The notes under the pieces are model-generated. The model saw only the letters and a list, made by a program, of their open reading frames with translations, was not told where the DNA came from and searched no databases. Positions 11,196 to 18,730 of a stretch of 64,000 nt of DNA are shown piece after piece (position 1 is the first letter of the stretch; each line of letters opens with the position of its first letter). The position numbers and the translations under genes were made by a program. Origin of the DNA: Marinobacter zhejiangensis (GTDB taxonomy: Bacteria > Pseudomonadota > Gammaproteobacteria > Pseudomonadales > Oleiphilaceae); NCBI RefSeq assembly GCF_900114775.1, contig NZ_FOUE01000002.1:310001-374000 (forward strand), read 5' to 3'.

Positions 11196-11354
11196 ATGGG
11201 CGAAGCTGAAAGTATTACCGTAACCCTCCGGCCGGATAGCCTGAGGCGCCTGTTGCAGCAGCAGGAGCTGCACGTTGACGAATTTTCCTGTTGGGACGAC
11301 GGTTCGAGAGAGCGTGTTCGGTTGATGTTGCTGAACATTGTCGGCAGGCGCTAG
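11196..11354 (+). CDS. Small hypothetical protein
   Basis: A 52-residue protein (MGEAESITVTLRPDSLRRLL) is preceded by a good AGGGGAG ribosome site at 11186-11192. A GTG at 11160 would extend it by 12 residues but has a poorer site. It is acidic at the start and Arg-rich at the end, with no recognised family. It follows the Fur-box gene by 45 bases and could share its promoter. Confidence 0.45.
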   Translation: MGEAESITVTLRPDSLRRLLQQQELHVDEFSCWDDGSRERVRLMLLNIVGRR

Positions 11355-11434
11355 CCGGGGCTTTCCGGTCAAGTTCTAACGGTAGGCCAGCAGCATGTGC
11401 TGCCGAATTCGGGTGCTTCTTTGTGGCTAAAACG

Positions 11435-11471
11435 AAAAAAGGCAGACGCCGTGTAAGTGTCTGCCTTTTTT
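11435..11471. terminator. Bidirectional terminator, original downstream end of the tRNA-Pro locus
   Basis: AAAAAAGGCAGAC (11435-11447) pairs over 13 bases with GTCTGCCTTTTTT (11459-11471), so it works on both strands. It sits just left of the tRNA fragment at 11475. Before integration it would have terminated tRNA-Pro on the minus strand; now it ends the small genes at 10713-11354. Confidence 0.85.
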
Positions 11472-11474
11472 AGG

Positions 11475-11525
11475 GAATATGGTCGGGACGGCAGGATTTG
11501 AACCTGCGACCACCTGCACCCCATA
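11475..11525 (-). repeat. attL: 51-bp copy of the tRNA-Pro(GGG) 3' end
   Basis: These 51 bases are identical to 54410-54460. They hold the CCA end, acceptor 3' strand, T arm, variable region and anticodon-proximal bases of tRNA-Pro on the minus strand, and then diverge (AAGATTT against CAGGTGC). The integrase starts 180 bases away. This is the classic footprint of site-specific insertion into a tRNA gene, with the partial copy left behind. Confidence 0.95.
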
Positions 11526-11650
11526 AAGATTTATTGTAATCCAACCCAATCTAACCCAAACCAAGTAAAATTATCTATCCATTGATATAAAAGGATTTTT
11601 TGTTTTGCGCTTTCCAAGGAAATCCAATAGCATCCAGTTTAAGCGAACGA

Positions 11651-11680
11651 GAAACGGTGACCAAACGGTGACGAGAATTC
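11651..11680 (+). repeat. Integrase arm-type repeat, left end
   Basis: GAAACGGTGACCAAACGGTGACGA (11651-11674) is two tandem AAACGGTGAC units. The same 24 bases occur at 54324-54347, just inside the other end of the element. This position suits arm-binding sites of a tyrosine integrase. The region 11355-11702 otherwise holds only the terminator and attL; no gene is seen. Confidence 0.75.
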
Positions 11681-11702
11681 AGGTTAATACGGATTGGGTG
11701 CG

Positions 11703-13079
11703 ATGGGGACCATTACAGACAAGCAGATGAACTCAAAGCCAGACAAATCAGTTTGGCTAACGGAGGACGCTCCGAGAGGGTGCGGGCGTTTTATGGCTCG
11801 AATCCTGAAAAGCGGCGACCGGCTGTTCTATTTTCGTTACACCAATTCTGACGGCGACCGAATCTTTCTTCCGATTGGAAACTATGATCAGTCTGGCAAG
11901 GACGGTTTGACACTGCGTGAGGCCAGAACAAAAGCCGGAGAGCTATCCCGTCTTTACCAGAGCGGTGTTCGAGACTTAAAAGAGCACCTGGATGCAGAGG
12001 AGGTCGCTCGCAAAGCTGCCCATGAGGCTGAGATGGCGCGGATGGAGGCCGAACGGGAAGCTGCTGAGGCTGAGAGAGCTCGTCAGGCGGCCCGTAAGAC
12101 AGTATCAGAGCTCTTTGAGCACTGGGCTGACATTGACCTAAAGAACCGAAAGGACGGCGGCGCTGAGGTTCGTAGGATCTTTGAAAAAGACGTCCTCCCC
12201 AAGATTGGTGAGCTTGCCGTTGAAGATGTGAAGAAGGGGAACGTAATTGAGGTTGTGGATTCCCAACTCAACCGGGGGGTAACCCGGCTGGCCAAGTTAA
12301 CCCTGAGCCTGATTCGTCAGATGTTTCGGTTTGCTGTTGATCGGGATCTCATTGAACATGACCCTACAGCCAGTATCAGGAAATCCAAGATTGGCGGTAA
12401 AGAGGTCGAGCGAGACCGGGTCTTGAGTCGCGAGGAGATCAAGGCCCTTGCCACGCAAGTTCCTGCGGCTCAGATGTTACCTTCAACCTCAAGTGCCATC
12501 TGGATCATGTTGGCTACATGCTGTCGTATTGGTGAGCTCGTTAAGGCAAGGTGGCTCGATATTGATTTTGTTTGTGCCCTTTGGACAATCCCTGCTGAAA
12601 ACAGTAAAAACGGGAAACCGCATGAAGTTGCATTGTCTGAATTTGCGCTTGGATGGTTCCATGACCTGAAGTCCTACACTGGCGACTCAGAGTGGTGTTA
12701 TCCAAACTCGAAGTTAACCGGTCCGGTGTGCCCGCGCACGATCACTAAACAAATCGGCGACAGACAGTTGCCAGAGGGACGTGAACCGCATAAAGGTAGG
12801 AGTTCGCGTGGACAGACATTGATTGTACCAGGTGGTAAGTGGACGCCCCATGACCTTCGCCGGACAGGAGCCACTTTGATGACAGCATTGGGAATCATGC
12901 CAGAGGTAGCAGAGCGTTGCCTGAATCACATAGAAGAGAACAAAGTGAAGCGGGTCTACCAACGTCACAGCTATGGTCCTGAAAAGAAGGAGGCATGGGA
13001 AACCCTGGGCGCTCATCTTGCCGAGCTTCACCAGGCTGGTTTGAAAATAAGCTCCCGGGAGGCTGTAGATGGCGAGTAG
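11703..13079 (+). CDS. int: Tyrosine integrase (P4-like)
   Basis: About 458 residues, with an N-terminal arm-binding DUF4102-like region (RFMARILKSGDRLFYFRYTN), a long charged helix (residues about 95-140, Ala/Glu/Arg-rich), a core-binding domain and the catalytic domain. Catalytic residues visible are the Arg in CCRIGELVKARW, HDLRRTGATLM (His-x-x-Arg) and a tyrosine in VYQRHSY. It would carry out insertion and excision at tRNA-Pro. A TTG at 11694 and an ATG at 11727 are alternative starts; none has a strong ribosome site. The gene points into the element, directly beside attL. Confidence 0.95.
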   Translation: MGTITDKQMNSKPDKSVWLTEDAPRGCGRFMARILKSGDRLFYFRYTNSDGDRIFLPIGNYDQSGKDGLTLREARTKAGELSRLYQSGVRDLKEHLDAEEVARKAAHEAEMARMEAEREAAEAERARQAARKTVSELFEHWADIDLKNRKDGGAEVRRIFEKDVLPKIGELAVEDVKKGNVIEVVDSQLNRGVTRLAKLTLSLIRQMFRFAVDRDLIEHDPTASIRKSKIGGKEVERDRVLSREEIKALATQVPAAQMLPSTSSAIWIMLATCCRIGELVKARWLDIDFVCALWTIPAENSKNGKPHEVALSEFALGWFHDLKSYTGDSEWCYPNSKLTGPVCPRTITKQIGDRQLPEGREPHKGRSSRGQTLIVPGGKWTPHDLRRTGATLMTALGIMPEVAERCLNHIEENKVKRVYQRHSYGPEKKEAWETLGAHLAELHQAGLKISSREAVDGE

Positions 13080-14121
13080 GGTTGACCAAGTTGTGATGAT
13101 GGCTCTAACGAATATCGAGCGGGACGGTGTTATCGATATCAATGAGTTTTTGAGCGCCCAACTGCAACACGGCAGAGATGTTTGGTGTCGTATTCCTGAT
13201 CAGCTTCAGGCCTATCTCTGCACGGTGTCTTTGGGGATGCGAGGGGAAGAACTGGGCACCGAGTATTTCTCTTTATCAACTGACTATCGGTACCTTTCCA
13301 TTGGCGATAAGGTCATTAGAGAAATGTTGGCAGTCGGTCAAAGCGTTGTGAGTGTAACGGAGTTGTTTGCTTCAATCGATGAACACCTGGAGTTCATAAC
13401 CTTGTCTCCAGCATTTGCGGCCTTCGAAACGTGTATGAAGGAGAGGTCGGCGAATCAATCGTTCATTGACACTCTTCGTATGTCTTCAAGGCGTGCAATG
13501 CGTACCCAAGAACGGTTTGTCATTGGGTTATCCAAGGGAGGAAACATTGGTGGGAGCGTTTCGAGCCAGGTAATGGAACAAAGTTTTCCCGTCAAATTAT
13601 CAGATCTGTTCGCCTTGAAAGCTGACTACCAGAATTATTTGTCGGAAGCTCAAGGCCATGAGGCTACTTGCTTTATGGAGGAGTGGATGACCGAAGATCT
13701 CCGTGTACTCAATCGCTACGCCGCTACGTTCAATAAAAAATATGGTCAGCCTGGTAAATTAGATGTTGATGATGAGGCCCTTGAAAAGCTTCGTACAGAT
13801 TTAGCTAGCGATCTAAAGGCGAAGAACCCAGGTGGTCCTAAAGTTACCGCAGCAATAAAGATCGTAGTTAGCACAAGGGTGTATTATCCTAAAACTCCTA
13901 TTAAGCCGATTTCAGGAGAAAAGAAAGTTTCTTTGTTGGACATTGCAAATGCATTGGCCAAGTTATACTGGAAAGGGACTGTGGAGGAAACTCAGCGCGA
14001 TTATAAAACTAATGTTGAGAAGTTTGAACAGAAGGTTATGAAGGTTCTAGATGATCATAAGGTACTTAAATATGCTGCCTTAAGCCGTGAGCTAAGCCGT
14101 TTTATCCGGTTCAGGACTTAG
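13069..14121 (+). CDS. Hypothetical protein coupled to the integrase
   Basis: The 350-residue protein is not recognised. It overlaps the end of the integrase gene by 11 bases and has a GGGAGG ribosome site inside it, so the two are probably translated together. It is soluble, without signal or membrane segments, and Lys-rich in the last 100 residues. Its 3' end overlaps the convergent Gp2-like gene by 30 bases. Co-translation suggests a role in integration, excision or element maintenance, but nothing in the sequence proves it. Confidence 0.75.
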   Translation: MASRVDQVVMMALTNIERDGVIDINEFLSAQLQHGRDVWCRIPDQLQAYLCTVSLGMRGEELGTEYFSLSTDYRYLSIGDKVIREMLAVGQSVVSVTELFASIDEHLEFITLSPAFAAFETCMKERSANQSFIDTLRMSSRRAMRTQERFVIGLSKGGNIGGSVSSQVMEQSFPVKLSDLFALKADYQNYLSEAQGHEATCFMEEWMTEDLRVLNRYAATFNKKYGQPGKLDVDDEALEKLRTDLASDLKAKNPGGPKVTAAIKIVVSTRVYYPKTPIKPISGEKKVSLLDIANALAKLYWKGTVEETQRDYKTNVEKFEQKVMKVLDDHKVLKYAALSRELSRFIRFRT

Positions 14122-15081
14122 CGCGGGCTTGGACCTTGGTCTGCCCAACCCTGACCGTTTGGAGGGCATGTTACTTCTGAAAAACGCTTGTGCGTTCCCA
14201 ATCACAGCGTCTAGGGAATAATCTATTTTTGCAAGGTAGCATCCCGTAGCTTTCATATTTTCTATAGCTTCCTTATCCCAGTACTCTATGCGACCAATAC
14301 CGAGCCTTTTGTACTGCGATTTGTTTGCATTGCAGTTGTAGTACCAGCCTTCCCCATGGGTAATAGTCGCCCTCCAATGTTCGCCAATTATCGTCGCCAA
14401 ATTAATGTCTGATTGATAGAGCGAGCCATCAAAAAAGACCATCAAGTGAAAGTGAAACCCGGTTATGTGCCCAAGCTCCAATGAGCAAAGGAAGCCCACT
14501 GATCTGGGTAGACGCTTGGATTCGTACAAATCTCGCCTCATTTTTGCCCAATACATTTGCATTTCATTGAGGAGGTCTGAAGTGTAATCTGTTTTCCAAG
14601 GATCTGGCTTTAGGTGTAAATCAATTCGTACTACAGTTAATCGGGCGTAACTGTTTGTCAAGGCGTCAATGTAATTATTAGTACTTCTCTTCCTCTTGGA
14701 CTGGGCTTTCTCGTGGCGAGACACGGTGGTTCGGAAGCTGTCTAGAGAAGTGAAATGGTGTATAGCATCAACAAATAACAGGTATGTAATATTGGTTTTC
14801 AAATTTCCACAAAGCATTGATTTTATGTCGTAATGCTCGAAGCCTTCGGGAAAGACCTGAGCCTTCGCTGAAAAAAAAGCTATAGCATAGGGGTTGGAGG
14901 TATAGTTTGGCGTATTCACCTTAAACTTGGTCTCAGGAATTGATAATAGACGTACTAGCTCTGATTTTTTTATTGGCGTTTGGTTGACGTTTTCAATGCT
15001 TCTGGTTTTAGATATGATTTTAGTAAGTTTCTCAATGTGTTTTAGGTCAGTTAAAGTGTCACTGCATTCGTATATATTCAC
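14092..15081 (-). CDS. Inovirus Gp2-like protein (YagK/YfjJ family)
   Basis: The 329-residue protein has in its central part RLTVVRIDLHL, LCSLELGHITGFHFHLMVFFDG and RIEYWDK. The His-Phe-His within a hydrophobic strand recalls HUH-type replication initiators, and the overall pattern fits the inovirus Gp2/YfjJ family found in many integrated elements. It is AT-rich compared with the flanking core genome. A role in starting element replication is inferred from the family; the C-terminal conserved part is better supported than the N-terminal 90 residues. Confidence 0.75.
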   Translation of the reverse strand: MNIYECSDTLTDLKHIEKLTKIISKTRSIENVNQTPIKKSELVRLLSIPETKFKVNTPNYTSNPYAIAFFSAKAQVFPEGFEHYDIKSMLCGNLKTNITYLLFVDAIHHFTSLDSFRTTVSRHEKAQSKRKRSTNNYIDALTNSYARLTVVRIDLHLKPDPWKTDYTSDLLNEMQMYWAKMRRDLYESKRLPRSVGFLCSLELGHITGFHFHLMVFFDGSLYQSDINLATIIGEHWRATITHGEGWYYNCNANKSQYKRLGIGRIEYWDKEAIENMKATGCYLAKIDYSLDAVIGNAQAFFRSNMPSKRSGLGRPRSKPALSPEPDKTA

Positions 15082-15260
15082 TTTTATTTAAACCTTTGTG
15101 GATTATTTATGTTTTATAATGTGTGTCATTGGTTGTTGTGTCTATCTAATAGAGTCTCTCTGGTTAATATTTTCACTGGTTAATAAATATAAGTACCAGA
15201 ACTAATATGGGCAATTTTGCAGAATTGTCTAGACATATTTTATTTAATTTGGTTGTTAAG
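15082..15260. other. AT-rich gap with short direct repeats, possible origin region
   Basis: This very AT-rich stretch lies between the Gp2-like gene and the split DUF3987 gene. CTGGTTAATA occurs twice, at 15160-15169 and 15176-15185, 16 bases apart. It may hold the promoter of the Gp2-like gene or a replication start site. Confidence 0.35.
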
Positions 15261-16313
15261 TTAGTGGTTTCTGAGCGTTATTGGTGGATATGTTGGGGTT
15301 GTGTCAATGTGCCAAGTATTGGTTTCATCTTTGAATGTTCTGATGTGGCCATGACACTCAAGGTACTCCAGGGCCTCTTTGAATCTTCCAGGCTTTCTAA
15401 GCGGGCCTGAACAATACTGTCTGGCGTGGCGCTTTCCTATATATCTAATGCCTTTTTGTCGAAAATTAACTGTCAACCATTCGTTTAAAATCCATGCATC
15501 ATTGATAAACTGAGGTTGGCTGTTGAAAACATTGAGGTATTCTCTGGAGAAGTAAATGCAAATATGTATGCTGGTATTTAATGTCTCCCAGGTTATATCT
15601 CCCTCATACCCGTTCACCACGTGAATGATTGCTGATACACGGGCGATGTTCTCCATTAACTTGGATGCATGGTCTCTGGCATTTTCATATAAGCCACCAG
15701 GTTGCATGTTTGCTTCGATTTCGTTAGTCGTTGTTATGTAGAGTTGGCGCGCTGAGTTCTCGAATTTGAGCAGATGCCGGCGTTTCGGAGAAGCTTCGTT
15801 TAGCCTCAAACTCTTTTTCAGTAGCTTGCGAATTCGGGCAAAATAGTTCGAAGCGTCAGTGAATTCTTGCCTATCTTCTGATGCGAAGCGATACCCGATT
15901 GTTGATGCGAGAGGGGCGGAGACAAGTGTTCTAGCCCAGAGACCGGCAGCTCTAGCGATATCTGAGTTACGGTCCCGATACTCTTCCAATAGCTCCGGTT
16001 GAATGGATAGCAGGAATGTCAGCCGAGGGTCTGTAACAGCGAAAGGGGTGGAGTCCTTTCTTGCGAATTTAATTTCCATATTGCTCCATGCTGAATTCAA
16101 CATGGACATTCCAGGGGTGATTAGACGGTTGAGTGTCCCGCTCCCCTCATCAGCAAGTACACAGACGTTTTCGCATTGTTCATGCATCCCTTGAAGCAGG
16201 GCTTGATAAGTCGCATCTTCATAAAGGGTTTGTCGCCCTTTGGGCTTGCATGGTTTCGCTGCGAGATGAGCTGATAACCTTTCTTTTGCTTTTGCCACTT
16301 CGTTGTCACTCAT
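15261..16313 (-). CDS. DUF3987-family protein, C-terminal part
   Basis: The 350-residue protein reads MSDNEVAKAKERLSAHL and then CENVCVLADEGSGTLNR, which resembles the Walker B stretch of DUF3987 proteins, followed by the helical C-terminal part (VNGYEGDITWETLNTSIHI). The matching Walker A-like N-terminus is in the preceding gene, which ends 4 bases before this start. Together they make about 509 residues, the size of one intact family member. A GCAGGAG ribosome site precedes the start, so it may really be made as a separate chain. The family is common on satellite-like elements with likely helicase or primase-related roles. Confidence 0.75.
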   Translation of the reverse strand: MSDNEVAKAKERLSAHLAAKPCKPKGRQTLYEDATYQALLQGMHEQCENVCVLADEGSGTLNRLITPGMSMLNSAWSNMEIKFARKDSTPFAVTDPRLTFLLSIQPELLEEYRDRNSDIARAAGLWARTLVSAPLASTIGYRFASEDRQEFTDASNYFARIRKLLKKSLRLNEASPKRRHLLKFENSARQLYITTTNEIEANMQPGGLYENARDHASKLMENIARVSAIIHVVNGYEGDITWETLNTSIHICIYFSREYLNVFNSQPQFINDAWILNEWLTVNFRQKGIRYIGKRHARQYCSGPLRKPGRFKEALEYLECHGHIRTFKDETNTWHIDTTPTYPPITLRNH

Positions 16314-16317
16314 AACT

Positions 16318-16797
16318 TCAAGACTCCTGCGTATTTGAGGTCAGGGATTTTCGGAGGGCGTTGCTCAAAGCTTTTTCTAGTACCCTGCGCTGTAGATCCC
16401 ATATGTGCATCTCCTGCTCCCATTTGTCAGAAAGGGACTTATATTCTTGCTCTGCCAAAGCCTCAGCTTCTCGAATTGGCTGAAAGAAGTACTTGATTAG
16501 GCTTGACTTTCGTTCGCCGGAGCCTGCGATCATCAAAGTAAACAGGGATAAGGACGTCGGTCCTCCCGCGGGTCGTTCTACGTCACACAGTGCTTGGGTT
16601 ACTGTGGAAGCTGCGGTTAAAGCCACAAGCAGTGTCGTTGAATAGGGTGTTTGTACAGATTCGCCTGCATGGCACACTGCCTCTCCCAACAGGCCGAGGC
16701 GCGAAGGGTGTGGAAGCTCCTGATACCGTTCAAATAGGTTTAATGTTGGGGCTGCTGGTAGCCCCCATCGACTGGTGGTTCCCCAGTTTGAAGACAT
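16318..16797 (-). CDS. DUF3987-family protein, N-terminal part
   Basis: The 159-residue protein has LTLMIAGSGERKSSLIKYFF at about residues 90-110, a Walker A-like loop (GSGERKSS), preceded by the typical SLFTL strand. It stops with TGA and the C-terminal half restarts in another frame 4 bases later. Alone it lacks Walker B. Either the family member is naturally encoded by two coupled genes here or an old frameshift split it and a start was recruited. Confidence 0.7.
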   Translation of the reverse strand: MSSNWGTTSRWGLPAAPTLNLFERYQELPHPSRLGLLGEAVCHAGESVQTPYSTTLLVALTAASTVTQALCDVERPAGGPTSLSLFTLMIAGSGERKSSLIKYFFQPIREAEALAEQEYKSLSDKWEQEMHIWDLQRRVLEKALSNALRKSLTSNTQES

Positions 16798-16824
16798 TCT
16801 CTTACTCCTTTATCTAAGGTGCGA

Positions 16825-17049
16825 TTAGCTGCGTGAAATCTCTATCTGGTCCTCCATCCAGTCGTCGATTTCATGTTCGATCCATGCGACTGCACCGCCA
16901 CCGAGCTTGATTTGATTTGGGAACGTTGGATCGAAATACTTCGAATCCTGCTTGAGTTTGTTGTAGATTGTTGAGCGCGACAGGCCCGTTTTATTCATGA
17001 CGGTCCTCAACCGTATAAAGCGGATGTGTCTTTTTGGGGTGCCTGTCAT
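16825..17049 (-). CDS. alpA: AlpA-family regulator
   Basis: The 74-residue helix-turn-helix protein has IRLRTVMNKTGLSRSTIYNKL and ends with AWIEHEIDDWMEDQIE, the AlpA/excisionase-like pattern. Such proteins activate integrase or early genes of satellite elements. It sits upstream of the split DUF3987 gene in the same direction with a 27-base gap, so it probably heads that operon. A second AlpA-like gene is found at 53450. Confidence 0.9.
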   Translation of the reverse strand: MTGTPKRHIRFIRLRTVMNKTGLSRSTIYNKLKQDSKYFDPTFPNQIKLGGGAVAWIEHEIDDWMEDQIEISRS

Positions 17050-17185
17050 TTTGTGTCTCCTCGTTAGTCTGGTAATCAGGCTAAATGGGAGGGGGAGACA
17101 AGGAAATTTTATTTCCGAAATATCCCAGAATATTCTGAAAGAGCTGCCTTTTCGGCCGTGACGGTGTCGAAAATGCTGCTACGTT

Positions 17186-17199
17186 TGCTACGCGTAGCA
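17186..17199. promoter_or_regulatory. 14-bp palindrome between divergent genes
   Basis: TGCTACGCGTAGCA is a perfect palindrome. The half GCTACG also occurs at 17178-17183. It lies 137 bases upstream of alpA and 107 bases before the gene at 17306, a good place for an operator. The protein that binds it is unknown. Confidence 0.45.
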
Positions 17200-17246
17200 G
17201 CTGTAGCTAGCCATTCACCCATTCCAGAAATTTTCAAACCTATATC

Positions 17247-17298
17247 ACCTCTGTGAGCCAGGGCACTGACAGTGCCTTCCCTCCTACTTCACAGAGGT
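17247..17298 (+). promoter_or_regulatory. Nested hairpin that pairs the ribosome binding site of the next gene
   Basis: ACCTCTGTGA (17247-17256) is the exact reverse complement of TCACAGAGGT (17289-17298). Inside it GGCACT and AGTGCC (17262-17276) form a second stem. The AGAGGT at 17293-17298 is the ribosome binding site for the ATG at 17306, so the outer stem would hide it. Confidence 0.65.
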
Positions 17299-17305
17299 AA
17301 TTCCT

Positions 17306-17650
17306 ATGTCTGAACAATGCCCCAACTGCCTGTCCCGGCGGATTAGCAAGAACAACTACGGCAAGAAGGCTGCTGGTGTGGTCGGTGCGTCTGCCGGTAC
17401 CTACGGCGGTTATGCCGCTGCTACAGCAGGTGCCCAAGCAGGTGCAGCACTCGGAGTCGTGGCTGGCCCTGTCGGCGCGACCGTTGGCGGTATCGGCGGT
17501 GCCGTCATTGGTGCACTGCTGGGTGGTGCCACCGGCGCTTCCGCTGGCGTCATCCTTGGCGATGTCCTGGATGAACGGGTGCTCGACAACTACCGCTGTC
17601 TTGATTGCGGCTATTCCTTCAGCTCTGACCCTCGCGACGATATCCGCTAA
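17306..17650 (+). CDS. Small membrane protein: zinc-ribbon ends around a glycine-zipper core
   Basis: The 114-residue protein has CPNC near the start and CLDCG near the end, which could join as one zinc ribbon. Between them is a long Gly/Ala-rich hydrophobic stretch (residues about 23-85, with repeated GxxxG such as VAGPVGATVGGIGGAVIG), typical of glycine-zipper membrane segments. The two cysteine ends would then face the same side of the membrane if the core makes a hairpin. Function is unknown. It leads the group DUF932-YqaJ-Gp3-like and its translation seems controlled by the upstream hairpin. Confidence 0.7.
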   Translation: MSEQCPNCLSRRISKNNYGKKAAGVVGASAGTYGGYAAATAGAQAGAALGVVAGPVGATVGGIGGAVIGALLGGATGASAGVILGDVLDERVLDNYRCLDCGYSFSSDPRDDIR

Positions 17651-17680
17651 TTCCCCTCGCAAATCCAAAGGAGAACAACC

Positions 17681-18643
17681 ATGGCTCATCTCATCGAGCA
17701 AATGGCCTATGTTGGCCAAACCCCTTGGCATGGCCTGGGGAACGAACTGACTTCAAATGAGCCCCTGGAGGTTTGGGCAAAGCAAGCCGGTTTGGATTGG
17801 CAGATTCTGGAAAGCCCCGTCCGCTTTGTCACCAATGCGAATGGCAACCTGGGCGAGATCTTGTCCTATCCAGATTCGAAGGTGCTTTACCGGTCAGATA
17901 CCAAAGCGCCGTTATCGGTGGTGGGTAATCGTTTCAAGGTCGTTCAACCCGAGGAGATTCTGGAGTTCTACCGGGATCTGACTGAGGTGTCTGGCTTTGA
18001 GCTGGAAACTGCCGGCGTCCTGAAAGGTGGCCGTAAGATGTGGGCATTGGCGCGTACGGGCCAGCATGGTGTGCTTAAGGGCAATGACCAGACCAATGCC
18101 TACGTGCTGTTGGCCACTGCCTGTGATGGCACCATGGCAACGACATGCCAGTTCACCAGCATTCGCGTGGTCTGCAACAACACCCTCGCGGTGGCGCTGA
18201 AAGGTTCCGCTACCAACGCCGTCAAGGTGAAGCACAACACTGCTTTTGATGCGAACCTTGTGAAGAGGCAACTGGGTATCTCGGTCTCCGCGTGGGACGA
18301 TTTTATGTATCGCCTGAAGACCCTGAGTGAACGGAAAGTGAAAGCCACGGAGGCCAGGAACTACTTCCTCAAGGTGTTCACTGAAGATTCCGGTTCTGGA
18401 GTCGGCAAAACCAACGAGCGCTCCATGGCCAGGGCCTTGAGCTTGTACGAAGGTGAGGGCATGGGGGCCAACCTGGCTTCCTCCGCAGGCACGGCCTATG
18501 GCCTGTTAAATGCCGTCACGGAATTCATTGATCATCAACGTCGCGCAAAAACGGTCGACCACCGGTTGGACTCAGCCTGGTTCGGAACCGGGGCAACTAT
18601 CAAAAATCGTGCATTAGAGCAGGCCATGTCGCTTGTGGCCTGA
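17681..18643 (+). CDS. DUF932 phage/plasmid-like protein
   Basis: The 320-residue protein starts MAHLIEQMAYVGQTPWHGLGN, the usual opening of the DUF932 (TIGR03299) family, and includes CDGTMATTCQFTSIRVVCNNTL and the C-terminal ending AWFGTGATIKNRALEQAM. The family is found on phages, plasmids and integrative elements, often beside exonuclease and annealing genes. Its biochemical role is not settled. An AAAGGAG ribosome site precedes it, and a strong terminator follows it. Confidence 0.92.
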   Translation: MAHLIEQMAYVGQTPWHGLGNELTSNEPLEVWAKQAGLDWQILESPVRFVTNANGNLGEILSYPDSKVLYRSDTKAPLSVVGNRFKVVQPEEILEFYRDLTEVSGFELETAGVLKGGRKMWALARTGQHGVLKGNDQTNAYVLLATACDGTMATTCQFTSIRVVCNNTLAVALKGSATNAVKVKHNTAFDANLVKRQLGISVSAWDDFMYRLKTLSERKVKATEARNYFLKVFTEDSGSGVGKTNERSMARALSLYEGEGMGANLASSAGTAYGLLNAVTEFIDHQRRAKTVDHRLDSAWFGTGATIKNRALEQAMSLVA

Positions 18644-18673
18644 GCCAATTCACAGGCTCTCAAAACCACCATA

Positions 18674-18714
18674 AAGCCCACCAGAGCACCAGGCTCCGGT
18701 GGGCTTTTTTTATG
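18674..18714 (+). terminator. Intrinsic terminator after the DUF932 gene
   Basis: AAGCCCACC-AGAG pairs with CTC-CGGTGGGCTT around a short loop and runs into TTTTTTTAT. The downstream YqaJ gene would then need read-through or its own promoter. Confidence 0.8.
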
Positions 18715-18730
18715 TCTGAAGGAAATCACC

